Below are positions 27,733 through 37,066 of a DNA stretch of 47,359 bases, one piece after another. The stretch is from Photobacterium sp. GB-56 (GTDB taxonomy: Bacteria > Pseudomonadota > Gammaproteobacteria > Enterobacterales > Vibrionaceae): NCBI RefSeq assembly GCF_003026105.1, contig NZ_PYNW01000021.1, positions 1 to 47,359 on the forward strand, read 5' to 3'. The position numbers were made by a program, and so were the translations under genes. Under the pieces are notes generated by a model, which was given only the letters and a program-made list of their open reading frames with translations, searched no databases and was not told the origin of the DNA. Position 1 is the stretch's first letter. Every line of letters starts with the position of its first letter.

Positions 27733-28061
27733 TGCTCAATTCTCCATATTGGTTTGGTGGCGTTTGCCACGACATTATTGCTTCCAGTAAGCATCGAGGC
27801 TTACTTAATTTATTTTTTGAATCTGACCGTTTTATTTTAGCAAGTTTTTTCTTTATTAAAAGACTTGGCTATAAAAAAATACCCTATACCTCGTTAGAGG
27901 AATCGTCAATAACCTTTTAATTATAAAGGTTAAATGATGCTCTGATTAAAGATTGAATTAAAAGCAGTCGGTTAGGTGCGGGAAAGTATTTTTATTGGTG
28001 ACGATAACCAAGTAGAATGGTAGGGTTTAAGTAATTACTATTAAAGTTGTACGAGGAAGCT
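27733..28061. other. Divergent sodB-grxD intergenic region
   Basis: No coding sequence. On the sodB side it has hairpins AGTAAGC/GCTTACT (27786-27805) and GTGGC/GCCAC (27757-27770) in the presumed 5' leader. On the grxD side I see only AT-rich DNA and the ribosome binding site. Confidence 0.5.
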
Positions 28062-28400
28062 ATGGAAACTATCGACAAGATCAAGCAGCAGATCGCTGAA
28101 AACCCAATTCTACTTTACATGAAAGGTTCACCTAAGCTACCAAGCTGTGGTTTCTCATCTCAAGCGTCTCAAGCGCTAATGGGCTGTGGCGAAAAGTTTG
28201 CATACGTTGATATTCTGCAAAATCCAGATATCCGTGCTGAACTTCCAATTTACGCACAGTGGCCAACATTCCCACAATTATGGATTGAAGGTGAGTTGAT
28301 CGGTGGTTGTGACATCATTCTTGAGATGTTCCAAAAAGGTGAGCTTCAGCCACTAATTAAAGAAGCAGCAGCACGTCGCGACGCAGCTTCAGCAGAGTAA
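28062..28400 (+). CDS. grxD: Monothiol glutaredoxin 4
   Basis: A 112-residue monothiol glutaredoxin that carries or transfers [2Fe-2S] clusters with glutathione and BolA-type partners. The CGFS active site has its cysteine at residue 29; the glutathione-contacting WPTFPQLW and GGCDI motifs are intact. The sequence matches E. coli GrxD closely through KGSPKLPSCGFS and LQNPDIRAELP. ACGAGGA upstream supports ATG 28062; a frame five codons longer would start inside that ribosome binding site. Divergent from sodB. Confidence 0.96.
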   Translation: METIDKIKQQIAENPILLYMKGSPKLPSCGFSSQASQALMGCGEKFAYVDILQNPDIRAELPIYAQWPTFPQLWIEGELIGGCDIILEMFQKGELQPLIKEAAARRDAASAE

Positions 28401-28463
28401 TTCTTCTGTAACGCCAATTGTTTTAAGGTGATATGATTTTGAAGTCTATCACTTTTAGGCAAT

Positions 28464-28493
28464 AAAAAAACCGCCAAATTCGGCGGTTTTTTT
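28464..28493. terminator. Bidirectional terminator between grxD and the permease gene
   Basis: AAAAAAACCGCC pairs with GGCGGTTTTTTT around a short AT loop, with T-runs on both strands. Confidence 0.9.
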
Positions 28494-28509
28494 GTCGCTA
28501 AGGAAAGGC

Positions 28510-29847
28510 TTATAGCACCATAGATGCTAACCAACCAAATCCAATTAATGGCAAGTTATAGTGGATGAATGTTGGTACAACCGAATCCCAAATATGATCG
28601 TGCTGACCATCCGCATTCAAACCTGATGTTGGACCTAAGGTTGAATCTGATGCTGGAGAGCCCGCATCACCTAATGCCGCTGCAGTACCTACTATCGCAA
28701 TGGTTGCCATTGGTGAGAAACCAAAAGATAGACAAAGCGGTACGTAAATTGTGGCTAGAATTGGAATGGTGGAGAACGAAGAACCGATCCCCATGGTGAC
28801 TAATAAGCCCACAACCAGCATTAGCAGTGAAGCAAGAGGTTTGTTATTACCAATCACAGCTTCAAGAGAATTCACTAAGGTTTCAACCCCGCCAGTTGCT
28901 TTCATGACGGCTGCAAACCCTGCTGCTGCAATCATAATAAAGCCGATCATCGCCATCATATGAACACCTTTGGTAAACACATCATGGGTTTCTTTCCACT
29001 TAATGACGCCCGTGAAAGTAAACACCATAAAGCCAACAAGGCCACCGATGATCATCGAGCCACTGTATAATTGTGCGCCTAGTGCGGCAAAAATAGCAGC
29101 AACTGCGACATAGACATGACGCATGTCGATTTCTTTTTTCTCGGGCTCACTGGCAAGAATTTTCTCAACAGAATATTCGCGAGGTTTACGGTAGCTGACA
29201 AAGGTTGCAAGAAGTAAACCAAATAGCATGCCACATGCAGGTAGGATCATTGCGACAGGTACTTGACTTGCTACGACATCTAAACCGTTATCGTGTAGGT
29301 TTTTTAATAAGATGTTATTTAAGAAAATACCACCGAAGCCAATAGGTAGCACCATGTATGGCGTAACTAGACCAAATGTCAGTACACAAGCAATTAGACG
29401 ACGATCTAACTTCAGTTTAGCAAAGACATGCAGTAGTGGCGGAATAACAATTGGGATGAAAGCAATATGAACCGGAATAACGTTCTGAGAAGAAATGGCA
29501 AGTAAGACTAGAATGATAAGAACGCTGTATTTGACGCCCGTTGCAGCCGCGGCGTTATCATGCCCACTGATTTTCTTGATCACTTTTTGTGCTAAGATAT
29601 CAGTAATACCAGAGCGTGAGATTGCAACGGCAAACGTACCGAGCATGGCATAACTTAGCGCTGTGGTTGCACCGCCACCAAGACCACCTTCAAAGGCTGA
29701 TACCGCATCAGTGAGAGACATTCCACCAATAAGGCCGCCAACAATGGCACTAAAGGTTAGCGCGACGACCACATTCACTCGCATTAATGCGAGTATCAGC
29801 ATGATACATACCGCTATAACTACAGGGTTCATAAAGCTTTGATCCAT
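28510..29847 (-). CDS. Na+/H+ antiporter-family permease (YuiF-like)
   Basis: A 445-residue inner-membrane carrier with about 11-12 hydrophobic segments. The N-terminal part ([20 protein letters not shown]) and the middle [16 protein letters not shown] fit the Na_H_antiport_2/NhaC-related group that includes YuiF, some members of which carry amino acids such as histidine. Late in the sequence [19 protein letters not shown] is a conserved ion-binding type segment. I cannot tell sodium-proton exchange from amino-acid transport. There is no strong ribosome binding site; ATG 29847 is the first of two close candidates. Confidence 0.75.
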   Translation of the reverse strand: MDQSFMNPVVIAVCIMLILALMRVNVVVALTFSAIVGGLIGGMSLTDAVSAFEGGLGGGATTALSYAMLGTFAVAISRSGITDILAQKVIKKISGHDNAAAATGVKYSVLIILVLLAISSQNVIPVHIAFIPIVIPPLLHVFAKLKLDRRLIACVLTFGLVTPYMVLPIGFGGIFLNNILLKNLHDNGLDVVASQVPVAMILPACGMLFGLLLATFVSYRKPREYSVEKILASEPEKKEIDMRHVYVAVAAIFAALGAQLYSGSMIIGGLVGFMVFTFTGVIKWKETHDVFTKGVHMMAMIGFIMIAAAGFAAVMKATGGVETLVNSLEAVIGNNKPLASLLMLVVGLLVTMGIGSSFSTIPILATIYVPLCLSFGFSPMATIAIVGTAAALGDAGSPASDSTLGPTSGLNADGQHDHIWDSVVPTFIHYNLPLIGFGWLASMVL

Positions 29848-29986
29848 CCGTTTTATTGGGTAATTGTGAACTACACGAGTTTGACTGTTTCAAAGTGAGT
29901 ACATAATCACAGAAATAGAGGGGTGAAATAACACCGTTTTTATCAGTTTGCTTAATTTTTTGCACATGTCGAGGACAAAATGTGTT

Positions 29987-30016
29987 TTGCCGCACATTTT
30001 ATTGAGGTTGTATGAT
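29987..30016 (+). promoter_or_regulatory. Possible promoter of the 12-codon ORF
   Basis: TTGCCG, 18 bases, TATGAT, ending 14 bases before a very strong Shine-Dalgarno sequence on the plus strand. Confidence 0.4.
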
Positions 30017-30044
30017 TTTAAATCACTTAAAAGGAGGTTCTAGA

Positions 30045-30083
30045 ATGGATTATCAGGCAATAAAAAGGCTAGCAGAATGCTAG
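30045..30083 (+). CDS. Possible 12-residue micro-ORF with strong ribosome binding site
   Basis: ATG at 30045 is preceded seven bases upstream by AAGGAGGT, a near-perfect Shine-Dalgarno sequence. It opens the frame MDYQAIKRLAEC before a TAG. A promoter-like TTGCCG-N18-TATGAT lies just upstream, and the reading frame ends inside the hairpin at 30064-30088, which is mainly the volA terminator on the other strand. No other gene on the plus strand could use this ribosome binding site. It may be a leader peptide without a gene, a small toxin-like peptide or chance. Product and expression are unknown. Confidence 0.35.
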   Translation: MDYQAIKRLAEC

Positions 30084-30088
30084 CCTTT
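30061..30088 (-). terminator. Terminator of volA
   Basis: AAAGGCTAGC and GCTAGCCTTT pair perfectly around five bases; on the minus strand a T5 run follows. Confidence 0.85.
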
Positions 30089-30112
30089 GGTGATTTTTGG
30101 TAGGTGTATAAG

Positions 30113-32509
30113 TTAAGGTTGTGAACTTAAAACAGACGTATCTGTGATAGTTAATGTTTTGCCATCACCATTAATAAATGAATGCATTTCTGATTGCATT
30201 TCAGTTGTTACAGCAGTATCCGATGATGGATCGAGTAATGATGAATGACTTCCTGCGTTAAATAACACCGCATTTCTCACTAGTGTGCCATTAATCGATG
30301 CGGTTGTTGGTGCCAATTGCATCGTTTTGAGTAGAGGCGTAGTGCCTGTAAACGGTGAATAAGGAACAGAAATTTCTGTGCCCGTTACTGTTGTGCCAGG
30401 TGGTGTGAGATTAGGGATCGTTTGATCATTTTGTACTTGGGTTAGGTAAACAGAAGCCGTGCTTGGCACTAATAACGAATGGTTAATAGGATCGACACTA
30501 TCCAGCACTGTTTGTGCGGCATAAGCAAACTGTGTAAATGAGTCATAAATTGTGCTTAGCGTTGCTAATGAGGTTTCACTACCATCACTAATTAGTCCTG
30601 CTTCATAACCTTGATAACAAAGTGGTATCGGTGTATCGCCACATTGGTTTTTAAAGTCAGCATTTGAGCTTGCTAAAATATTCCCTTTGATGAGATTACC
30701 AAATTCTCCTGAATTTAAGAGTAGGTAAGGGATCTCAGCGCCAGGATTTGCAAGGGCAAATTGATCAATCGCGAAGAACTGATCTGCGGCGTCGTTGCCA
30801 GTTGGACGATTGGTCACATTTGCCACATTAATCCCAGTCATTGCACCTAATGAATGACCAACAAAATTAACACTAGCTGTCGGTTTTAATCTTGCTAATG
30901 GGCCAAGTGCTGCAAATTGCTCAGGTGTAAGTGATGAAAATTGACTAAATAATCGGGTTATTGATGCTTTTAGATTGATCACATCAATCGTACTTTGACG
31001 TAAATTATCACGGGCAACCGTTAGTGCACCAAGGTTTAAATAAATAGATGGATTGTCCGCTGCGGTCACGCCACCGATATCTCGATCACCATGCAATGGA
31101 AGGTTAATCGCAAAGATCGCACGGCATTGATCACCTATGATAGTGTCAGCAAGTGCTGATTGAGTTAGGGTATCTTTACTACTTGTTACTCCATGTTGGT
31201 AAATGGTAACGCTGTTTGAAGGACAGTTTGTACTATCTGACGGTAATACTAAAGTGTACTCGATTGAGGCAATCGAGCGCAGTTTAGGCACTGGGCTGTA
31301 ACGGGTGATCAGTCTTGCTTCATCTAACTGTTTACCATCTGGCAGTATGATTTCTGAGCCGAGTAGTGCTGCTAATACACGTTGCTGTGCCGCAGGATCG
31401 GTGGCGACATTTGCAAAGTCGGTTGGATCGATGTTGAGCTCTGTAATTTTGGTTTGAACGGCAAGTTTTTCAGCATCTGTACCATTGGTTAGAATATATT
31501 GAATTCTTGCAATGCTAGGCAGGCCACTTTGCCAAGGTGTAGTTAAGAATTTATTTGGATCGTTGCTTAAGAAGTAAGGTAAGTGAATCGTACCTGTGAA
31601 TACTTCCCCTTTACCTAATGGTGTCGGAGTACCAGGAGTGGTAGGTGGATCAATATTAAATAAAGAGGCATCTAAAACCGTTGTATCAAGACTGCTGTCG
31701 ATTGCTGCGCCTTTCCAAATATCAGACGGTTTACTATTTATCGCTAATGCTGTTGCGGATTTAGCGGCAAAAAGCACATCACCAACAGAGGCTGTAGTAA
31801 ACCACGATGAGAAAATAATGTTGTCTTTATCAACCCCTACTTGTGCAAAAGCAGCTTCGGTTGCTTGGGTCACTGCTTGAGCGGGAAGTAAGGCTGGAGA
31901 TGGCGGTGTTGCCGTTGATTTTAATGTGGCGTAAGAGCCGCTGGTACCAACTGGGTTGTTTTGATCATCTTCCAGTGAGTTTGTTACTGCAAACATATAA
32001 TTGCTCGCAGGATTTAAGGGCTTAAGTAAGACAGCTGTCAATGTATCACCAGAGGCTTGAACAATATAATCTTGCCCTTCAACCAGCTTTATAGGGGCTG
32101 TACTATCTGAGGTGTCAGTAGGATCGCCTGATTTTATCAGATAGAAACTTCCAGCCGCACTGTCTGGGTTTAATGGATTACCTGTAAAGCTTACCAAAAT
32201 CGGTTGACTGGTACTCCAACCATCGGTTGCACCCATAGCAACGACAGGATTAGAGATATCTGTTGGATCTGTTGCGGTACTCTCAATACTTAATGTGCCG
32301 TCTTCTTGATCCATCGCTAAATAGGTCGGCGTGACAATAACTGGCGAGCTTGGATTTGAGATAATATCAAAGTTGACTTTTGTTTCTGCATTTAGGCTGT
32401 CAGCAGTATCGGGATCAATCGTAGGGGCGCCCGTTGTTTTGCTGTCGCCACCACATCCTGTTAGTCCCAAGCTAGCAGCTATAATGATCGATAAAAAATG
32501 CTTGTTCAT
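30113..32509 (-). CDS. volA: VolA-like surface lipoprotein lipase
   Basis: A 798-residue predicted surface-exposed lysophospholipase/lipase of the VolA (Pla-1/cef) family. The N-terminus is a short lipoprotein signal ending LTGC, followed by a Gly/Asp/Ser-rich linker and a threonine- and aspartate-rich domain. The alpha/beta-hydrolase part carries the nucleophile elbow GHSLG with Ser553. In Vibrio cholerae VolA releases fatty acids from phosphatidylcholine, which FadL then imports. Here fadL is directly upstream with 37 bp between, so the pairing is conserved. The ATG at 32509 has AAGGA before it, better than a start six codons earlier. Confidence 0.88.
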   Translation of the reverse strand: MNKHFLSIIIAASLGLTGCGGDSKTTGAPTIDPDTADSLNAETKVNFDIISNPSSPVIVTPTYLAMDQEDGTLSIESTATDPTDISNPVVAMGATDGWSTSQPILVSFTGNPLNPDSAAGSFYLIKSGDPTDTSDSTAPIKLVEGQDYIVQASGDTLTAVLLKPLNPASNYMFAVTNSLEDDQNNPVGTSGSYATLKSTATPPSPALLPAQAVTQATEAAFAQVGVDKDNIIFSSWFTTASVGDVLFAAKSATALAINSKPSDIWKGAAIDSSLDTTVLDASLFNIDPPTTPGTPTPLGKGEVFTGTIHLPYFLSNDPNKFLTTPWQSGLPSIARIQYILTNGTDAEKLAVQTKITELNIDPTDFANVATDPAAQQRVLAALLGSEIILPDGKQLDEARLITRYSPVPKLRSIASIEYTLVLPSDSTNCPSNSVTIYQHGVTSSKDTLTQSALADTIIGDQCRAIFAINLPLHGDRDIGGVTAADNPSIYLNLGALTVARDNLRQSTIDVINLKASITRLFSQFSSLTPEQFAALGPLARLKPTASVNFVGHSLGAMTGINVANVTNRPTGNDAADQFFAIDQFALANPGAEIPYLLLNSGEFGNLIKGNILASSNADFKNQCGDTPIPLCYQGYEAGLISDGSETSLATLSTIYDSFTQFAYAAQTVLDSVDPINHSLLVPSTASVYLTQVQNDQTIPNLTPPGTTVTGTEISVPYSPFTGTTPLLKTMQLAPTTASINGTLVRNAVLFNAGSHSSLLDPSSDTAVTTEMQSEMHSFINGDGKTLTITDTSVLSSQP

Positions 32510-32546
32510 AGTATTCCTTACTTTCAATTCTTAGTTCAGTCTTGGG

Positions 32547-33809
32547 TTAAAAAGTGTAATTAGCTTGCGCGGCACCGATGAAAGCATCGCTGGTTGCGGT
32601 GAAGCTATCACCTGCTTCAGTAAATGTGCCGTCTTTGCCGTAGACATAACTAACGCCTAGATCAAAACTCAATTGGTCGCTGTATTTATAGCTTGCTCCT
32701 GCTGAGTACCAGAAGCGGTCAGTATCTGGAATACTCAATGTTGCTTTACCGCCTTGCTCATCGTAAGCAAAGCCGGCACGTAACGTGATTTGTGGATTAA
32801 GATTGTATGTACTACCAATAGCCCAGCGGAATGCATCGTCATATTTTTCTTCTTTCAATAAGCAGACACCGGGTAGTTGTCCCCCAAAATTACATTCACT
32901 GCTGGTCGCTTTTAGCTCAGTGAATTTACTCCATTGGGTCCAAAATATACTGTAGTGCAAAGCGAATTGGTTATTGAGTTGGTGAAAGCCTGAAAACTCA
33001 GCGGTAGCAGGGAGGGGGGCTGCAAGTTTTGCGTCGATGGTTGAACCACGGCGATTGGCACCGAGAACTTGCCCTGAGTAATCAGTAAAGTCACCGTCAA
33101 AATCAAGGTCAACTTGTGAACGGTAAGCTAAGCCAAAACGGTTATTCTCATCAATTTCAAATAGCGTGCCTATATTCCAGCCAAATGCCCATGTCTCTCC
33201 TTCCATATTAATGGTTTTGTCGCTGGGTTTTATTGCAGGATAAAACGGTAGTGCATTCTTACCGTAATGGCGGTAAAGCTCAGCATGTGCATAAACAGCA
33301 CTAACACCAACACCGATACTCCATTGGTCATTGAGTTTATAGGCAACACTTGGGTTTAAGTTTATGGTGAGCAGTGAGGTTTTACCTGCGGATGTGCCGT
33401 CATAAAAATCATCAGGGTAATCGGTTGTAACCCCGTAATTAGAGAATAAAGACATCCCCCAAGACAAACGATCATTCAGTGGTTGAACAAAGTAAGTTGA
33501 AGGTACAAATGCCAGAGGTGCGACATCTTCGGCTGTTTGTTCACCTACTGGGGCATCATGTGCAGTGACATCAATATTAGGTAAAACAAGACTTCCTTGT
33601 GCAGAAATAGCCATTTTATCGAACTTTGTCATGCTTGCAGGGTTACGTGCAAGAACACCAGGGTTATCAGCAATAGCAGCTTCACCTGCAAATGCACGCC
33701 CTAAACCCGTTGCAGATTGTTCTGAAACTTGGAAACCAGCCGAGTAAGCCTGCGTTGAAAATAATGCAGTGGTTACGGCAATGGTGAGATAACGTTTTTT
33801 TACGGACAT
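32547..33809 (-). CDS. fadL: FadL-family long-chain fatty-acid porin
   Basis: A 420-residue outer-membrane beta-barrel of the FadL/OmpP1/TodX family that lets long-chain fatty acids cross the outer membrane by lateral diffusion. The signal peptide ends ...QAYSA, the mature N-terminus GFQVSEQSATGLGRAFAGEAA forms the plug or hatch, and the NPA motif in LARNPASMTKF is conserved. The protein ends in NYTF, a typical C-terminal barrel signal. It lies 37 bp before volA and is probably cotranscribed with it, so lipase and importer would be made together. Confidence 0.92.
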   Translation of the reverse strand: MSVKKRYLTIAVTTALFSTQAYSAGFQVSEQSATGLGRAFAGEAAIADNPGVLARNPASMTKFDKMAISAQGSLVLPNIDVTAHDAPVGEQTAEDVAPLAFVPSTYFVQPLNDRLSWGMSLFSNYGVTTDYPDDFYDGTSAGKTSLLTINLNPSVAYKLNDQWSIGVGVSAVYAHAELYRHYGKNALPFYPAIKPSDKTINMEGETWAFGWNIGTLFEIDENNRFGLAYRSQVDLDFDGDFTDYSGQVLGANRRGSTIDAKLAAPLPATAEFSGFHQLNNQFALHYSIFWTQWSKFTELKATSSECNFGGQLPGVCLLKEEKYDDAFRWAIGSTYNLNPQITLRAGFAYDEQGGKATLSIPDTDRFWYSAGASYKYSDQLSFDLGVSYVYGKDGTFTEAGDSFTATSDAFIGAAQANYTF

Positions 33810-34026
33810 TATACTGCCTCTCTATATGTTGTTATTTAGCTTCTTATTCGTCCCTGAAAGGAAAAACAAAGATTAAGTACAAGAGTGAGTATAAGACCGG
33901 ATTTCATTTATGTTAACTAAATGTTACGTGAAAATTAATGCTAATTTCATGTATTTAACATATTTTTAAATTGAGCGTTTAAAACGTTTAATTTAAAAAT
34001 CTATAAATAAAAAAATCATAAAAAAA

Positions 34027-34048
34027 AAGCTCATAAAAATATGAGCTT
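34027..34048 (-). terminator. Terminator of rnt
   Basis: AAGCTCATA and TATGAGCTT pair around four bases, followed on the minus strand by a long T-rich run. Confidence 0.8.
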
Positions 34049-34083
34049 AGAGGAGAATTTTGCGGTTTAGATGGGCGATAGAT

Positions 34084-34749
34084 TTAGTTGCTATCCATGT
34101 CTTCTGTTTGAGGTGCCATTAAAGGCCAGCCACCTAACTTTTTCCATTTGTTAACTATTTCACAAAATAGCTCAGCGGTACGTTCTGTATCATACAGCGC
34201 AGAATGTGCTTCACGATTGTCAAATGGGATATTTGCTGTTTGACATGCTTTCGCTAATACCGTTTGACCAAATGCAAGCCCACTTAATGCGGCGGTATCA
34301 AACGTTGCAAACGGGTGGAAAGGATTACGCTTTAATTTTGCACGCTCAGATGCCGCCATAACAAAGCTGTGATCAAACGTTGCATTGTGCGCAACCATAA
34401 TGGCGCGAGAACAATCAGAGGCTTTTTGTTCTTTACGGATCTGCTTATAGATTTCTTTTAAAGCGTGCTCTTCAGATACTGCACCACGTAATGGACTAAA
34501 AGGATCACGGATCCCATTAAAATCCAACGCTTCTTTATGTAAAATCGCGCCTTCAAAAGGAGATACATGGAAGTGGATGGTTGTTGCTGGCTTTAGCCAC
34601 CCATCTTCATCCATTTGTAATGTAACGGCGCAGATTTCAAGTAATGCATCTGTTTTAGCGTTAAATCCCGCGGTTTCTACATCAATGACGACGGGAAAGT
34701 AGCCGCGAAAGCGACTTTTTAATGTATTGAATTCGTTATCTTGGCTCAT
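34084..34749 (-). CDS. rnt: Ribonuclease T
   Basis: A 221-residue 3'-5' exoribonuclease of the DEDDh type that trims tRNA and other stable RNA ends, acting as a dimer in the cytosol. The first motif is VIDVETAGF (Asp and Glu), the second lies in HNATFDHSF, and the last, [14 protein letters not shown], provides the catalytic His and Asp. E. coli RNase T has 215 residues. It is divergent from motY, a gene order found in other Vibrionaceae. Confidence 0.95.
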   Translation of the reverse strand: MSQDNEFNTLKSRFRGYFPVVIDVETAGFNAKTDALLEICAVTLQMDEDGWLKPATTIHFHVSPFEGAILHKEALDFNGIRDPFSPLRGAVSEEHALKEIYKQIRKEQKASDCSRAIMVAHNATFDHSFVMAASERAKLKRNPFHPFATFDTAALSGLAFGQTVLAKACQTANIPFDNREAHSALYDTERTAELFCEIVNKWKKLGGWPLMAPQTEDMDSN

Positions 34750-34876
34750 AACACTGCTGTCAAAATAAAGGAATGGGCTATTATGTCAGATCCATCCCTT
34801 GATACCAATTTGATCTGATGTATAAACAAAAATGGTCTGTCTCTTTTTTCTTAATGTGAAACGGGTTCTGAATTGT

Positions 34877-34903
34877 TAAAGCAATGGATGTTATGGTCGA
34901 TAT
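34877..34903 (+). promoter_or_regulatory. Sigma-28 (FliA) type promoter of motY
   Basis: TAAA, exactly 15 bases, then GTCGATAT, compared with the flagellar consensus TAAA-N15-GCCGATAA (six of eight in the -10). It lies about 75 bp before the motY ATG. FliA control of motor genes is known in Vibrio; use here is inferred. Confidence 0.6.
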
Positions 34904-34977
34904 AAAGAAAGGTTTAATTAGTATCAATTAAAAGTCAGCCTTTATATTTCGAGACGTTAGATTAAGACATTTGGATA

Positions 34978-35871
34978 ATGACATTTCTTATTTTTAAAAT
35001 ATGGCCTAGGTCATTGTATATATTGATTTTATTGTTTTCATTGCCAAGTTTGGCGGGAAAGCAATATATCGCATCGCCTAATCAGTCACAGTGGAATGTT
35101 ATTGTTGATACGCCGCTAGAGTGTCGCTTGTCACATCATATACCGGGTTACGGTGACGGTGAGTTCGTAGCACGTTCCAGCAAAAAACAATCTGTTGCCT
35201 TTGAATTAAAAATGTATCGTCCGATGGGAGAAACACGAAACGTCCGTCTAACTTCTATGCCTGCTCGTTGGATGCCTGGTGATTCAGCCAATACCATGAC
35301 ACGACTTAAATTTTTTAAGCAGTTTGATGGCTATATTCAAGGGAAAGCGGTGTGGAATATGCTTGCTGAATTAGAAGATGGGCGAAATCCTACATTTATG
35401 TATCAAGATTGGCAGCGACAAAATCGCTCATTAGAGGTTGGATTATCTGCCGTTTCGTTTCAAAAAGGTTATCAATCATTTAGCCAATGTCTGAGTAAGC
35501 TATTACCTTATGGATTTGAAGATATCGCATTTTCTGTCCTCCACTATAGTGAAAATAGCGACACATTAAATAAAATATCACAACAACGTCTGGCTCAAAT
35601 TGCCGACTTTGTTCGCTATTCTGACGATATTGATTTGGTTTTAGTTGCCGCGTTTAATGATTCGATTGCCGGTACTACGGAAAGCCAAGAGATGTCAGAG
35701 CGACGAGCTGACAAACTGCGTCAGTATTTTCAATCGTTAGGGTTACCTGCCGAGCGTGTTCAAGTAGAAGCGTACGGAAAGCGGCGTCCTATTGCTGATA
35801 ACTCAACCCCTATCGGACGAAACTTAAATCGTCGAGTTGTGATTTCATTAGGACAAAGTCCGATTTATTAA
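34978..35871 (+). CDS. motY: Sodium-driven flagellar motor T-ring protein MotY
   Basis: A 297-residue periplasmic protein that, with MotX, forms the T-ring around the polar flagellar motor and holds the PomAB stators. A signal peptide fills residues 1-26; the N-terminal half (ECRLSHHIPGYGDG to FFKQFDGYIQG) binds MotX and the basal body, and the C-terminal half is an OmpA-like peptidoglycan-binding domain with SERRADKLRQYFQSLGLP and GKRRPIADN...NRRVVISL. The match to Vibrio MotY is strong along the whole length. It has its own sigma-28-type promoter and a terminator, so it forms a single-gene unit. Confidence 0.95.
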   Translation: MTFLIFKIWPRSLYILILLFSLPSLAGKQYIASPNQSQWNVIVDTPLECRLSHHIPGYGDGEFVARSSKKQSVAFELKMYRPMGETRNVRLTSMPARWMPGDSANTMTRLKFFKQFDGYIQGKAVWNMLAELEDGRNPTFMYQDWQRQNRSLEVGLSAVSFQKGYQSFSQCLSKLLPYGFEDIAFSVLHYSENSDTLNKISQQRLAQIADFVRYSDDIDLVLVAAFNDSIAGTTESQEMSERRADKLRQYFQSLGLPAERVQVEAYGKRRPIADNSTPIGRNLNRRVVISLGQSPIY

Positions 35872-35898
35872 TCAGTAATGGAAAACTGGATGGGATGG

Positions 35899-35938
35899 GG
35901 CTCGTTATTATTGAATGATGTAACGAGCCTTATTTTTT
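35899..35938 (+). terminator. Terminator of motY
   Basis: GGCTCGTTA and TAACGAGCC pair around 13 bases, followed by TTATTTTTTA. Confidence 0.85.
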
Positions 35939-35939
35939 A

Positions 35940-36383
35940 TTAATGCAGTTTAAAGGAAGCGATGAGCTCACAACTTGAATAGTTGTTAATGGCTTTAACT
36001 TGATTCGCAATAGCAGGGTTAGGATGTCGTTTTAAAAAGCTAATCAATGCAGATTGGCAACACCCCAAAGAATTTATATAGCTGTGGCATTGCGTTTGTT
36101 TACACTGTGGGATCAATGCAATAACTTGTTCAGAGGCAAGTTGTAAATACTTTAACTCGTAGTCTGGATCGCCATGTTGTCGCCAAAAATTAGCCATGTT
36201 ATGGCAAGAAACGACTTTCATCGTTAAGAGATCCGTTAGTTGCTCGGTGTCAGTTGAATCTGCCGTGATTTCCTGAGCAATAGATAGCGCGAGTTGATAA
36301 TGAACAATAGACATCAAAGGGTTATTGTTAGTCTTAGCATCATCAGCCATTAAGGTGTGTCTTTCCCACTCTGAAATATCCAT
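35940..36383 (-). CDS. DUF2753 family protein
   Basis: A 147-residue soluble protein that I place in DUF2753, a small family typical of Vibrionaceae. It is predicted to be mostly helical, with a TPR-like pattern (PLMSIVHYQLALSIAQEI, then MKVVSCHNMANFWRQHGDPDYELKYLQLAS). Seven cysteines, several in the last third (QCKQTQCHSY and GCCQS), might bind metal or sense redox state. It lies 34 bp behind the MnSOD gene on the same strand, so it is probably under the same Fur box; a link to oxidative or iron stress is inferred only from that position. Confidence 0.75.
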   Translation of the reverse strand: MDISEWERHTLMADDAKTNNNPLMSIVHYQLALSIAQEITADSTDTEQLTDLLTMKVVSCHNMANFWRQHGDPDYELKYLQLASEQVIALIPQCKQTQCHSYINSLGCCQSALISFLKRHPNPAIANQVKAINNYSSCELIASFKLH

Positions 36384-36417
36384 GTCATTATCCTTTGTAA
36401 GTGGTAGTGTTTTGCGG

Positions 36418-37032
36418 TTAGAAAGCCTGTAACGCGCTAAGGTAGTTCATCTCAACTTGTTCCCAATCGACTAAGTGCCACCATGCGTCAATGTAATCAG
36501 GACGGACGTTTTGGTAACTCAAGTAGTAAGCATGTTCCCATACATCAAGCGCAAGAATTGGAGTCCCTTGTACTGTTACTGTATCCATTAACGGGTTGTC
36601 TTGGTTCGGCGTTGCTGAGATCTCGAGTCGTCCATCCACGACAGAGAGCCAAATAAATCCGGCACCAAAATGATTGGCAGCTAATGTTGAAAATGTCTCT
36701 TTAAACTTAGCAAAACTTTCAAAATGGGCATTAATTGCTTCTGCAAGCAAACCTGATGGGTGGCGAACGCCTTCGGGTGACATACATTGCCAATAGAGGT
36801 TGTGATTATAGAAACCACCGCCATTATTACGCACTGCTGCAGGGTATTGAGATATATTGCTTAAAATGGTCTCAATGGGCTGGTCAGTAAGATCTGTATT
36901 TTCAATTGCAGCGATAAACTTATCAAAATAACCTCTATGGTGTTTGCTATAGTGGATCTCAACAGTTTTTGCATCAAGATAAGGTTCTAGTGCATTAAAG
37001 CCATAGGGTAGTTTTGGGAATAGATGTTTCAT
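36418..37032 (-). CDS. sodA: Manganese superoxide dismutase
   Basis: A 204-residue superoxide dismutase of the manganese type. Ligands are His27, His77, Asp163 and His167. The second-sphere glutamine is in TPNQDNPLMD (Gln144), as in E. coli MnSOD, while the position that is Gln in FeSOD is a glycine in NNGGGFYNHNLYW. A near-ideal Fur box 35 bp upstream indicates induction when iron is short, complementing the iron enzyme at 27148-27732. The downstream DUF2753 gene is likely cotranscribed. Confidence 0.95.
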   Translation of the reverse strand: MKHLFPKLPYGFNALEPYLDAKTVEIHYSKHHRGYFDKFIAAIENTDLTDQPIETILSNISQYPAAVRNNGGGFYNHNLYWQCMSPEGVRHPSGLLAEAINAHFESFAKFKETFSTLAANHFGAGFIWLSVVDGRLEISATPNQDNPLMDTVTVQGTPILALDVWEHAYYLSYQNVRPDYIDAWWHLVDWEQVEMNYLSALQAF

Positions 37033-37066
37033 AAATTATACCTAGTAAAAAACGTCAACTAGATAC

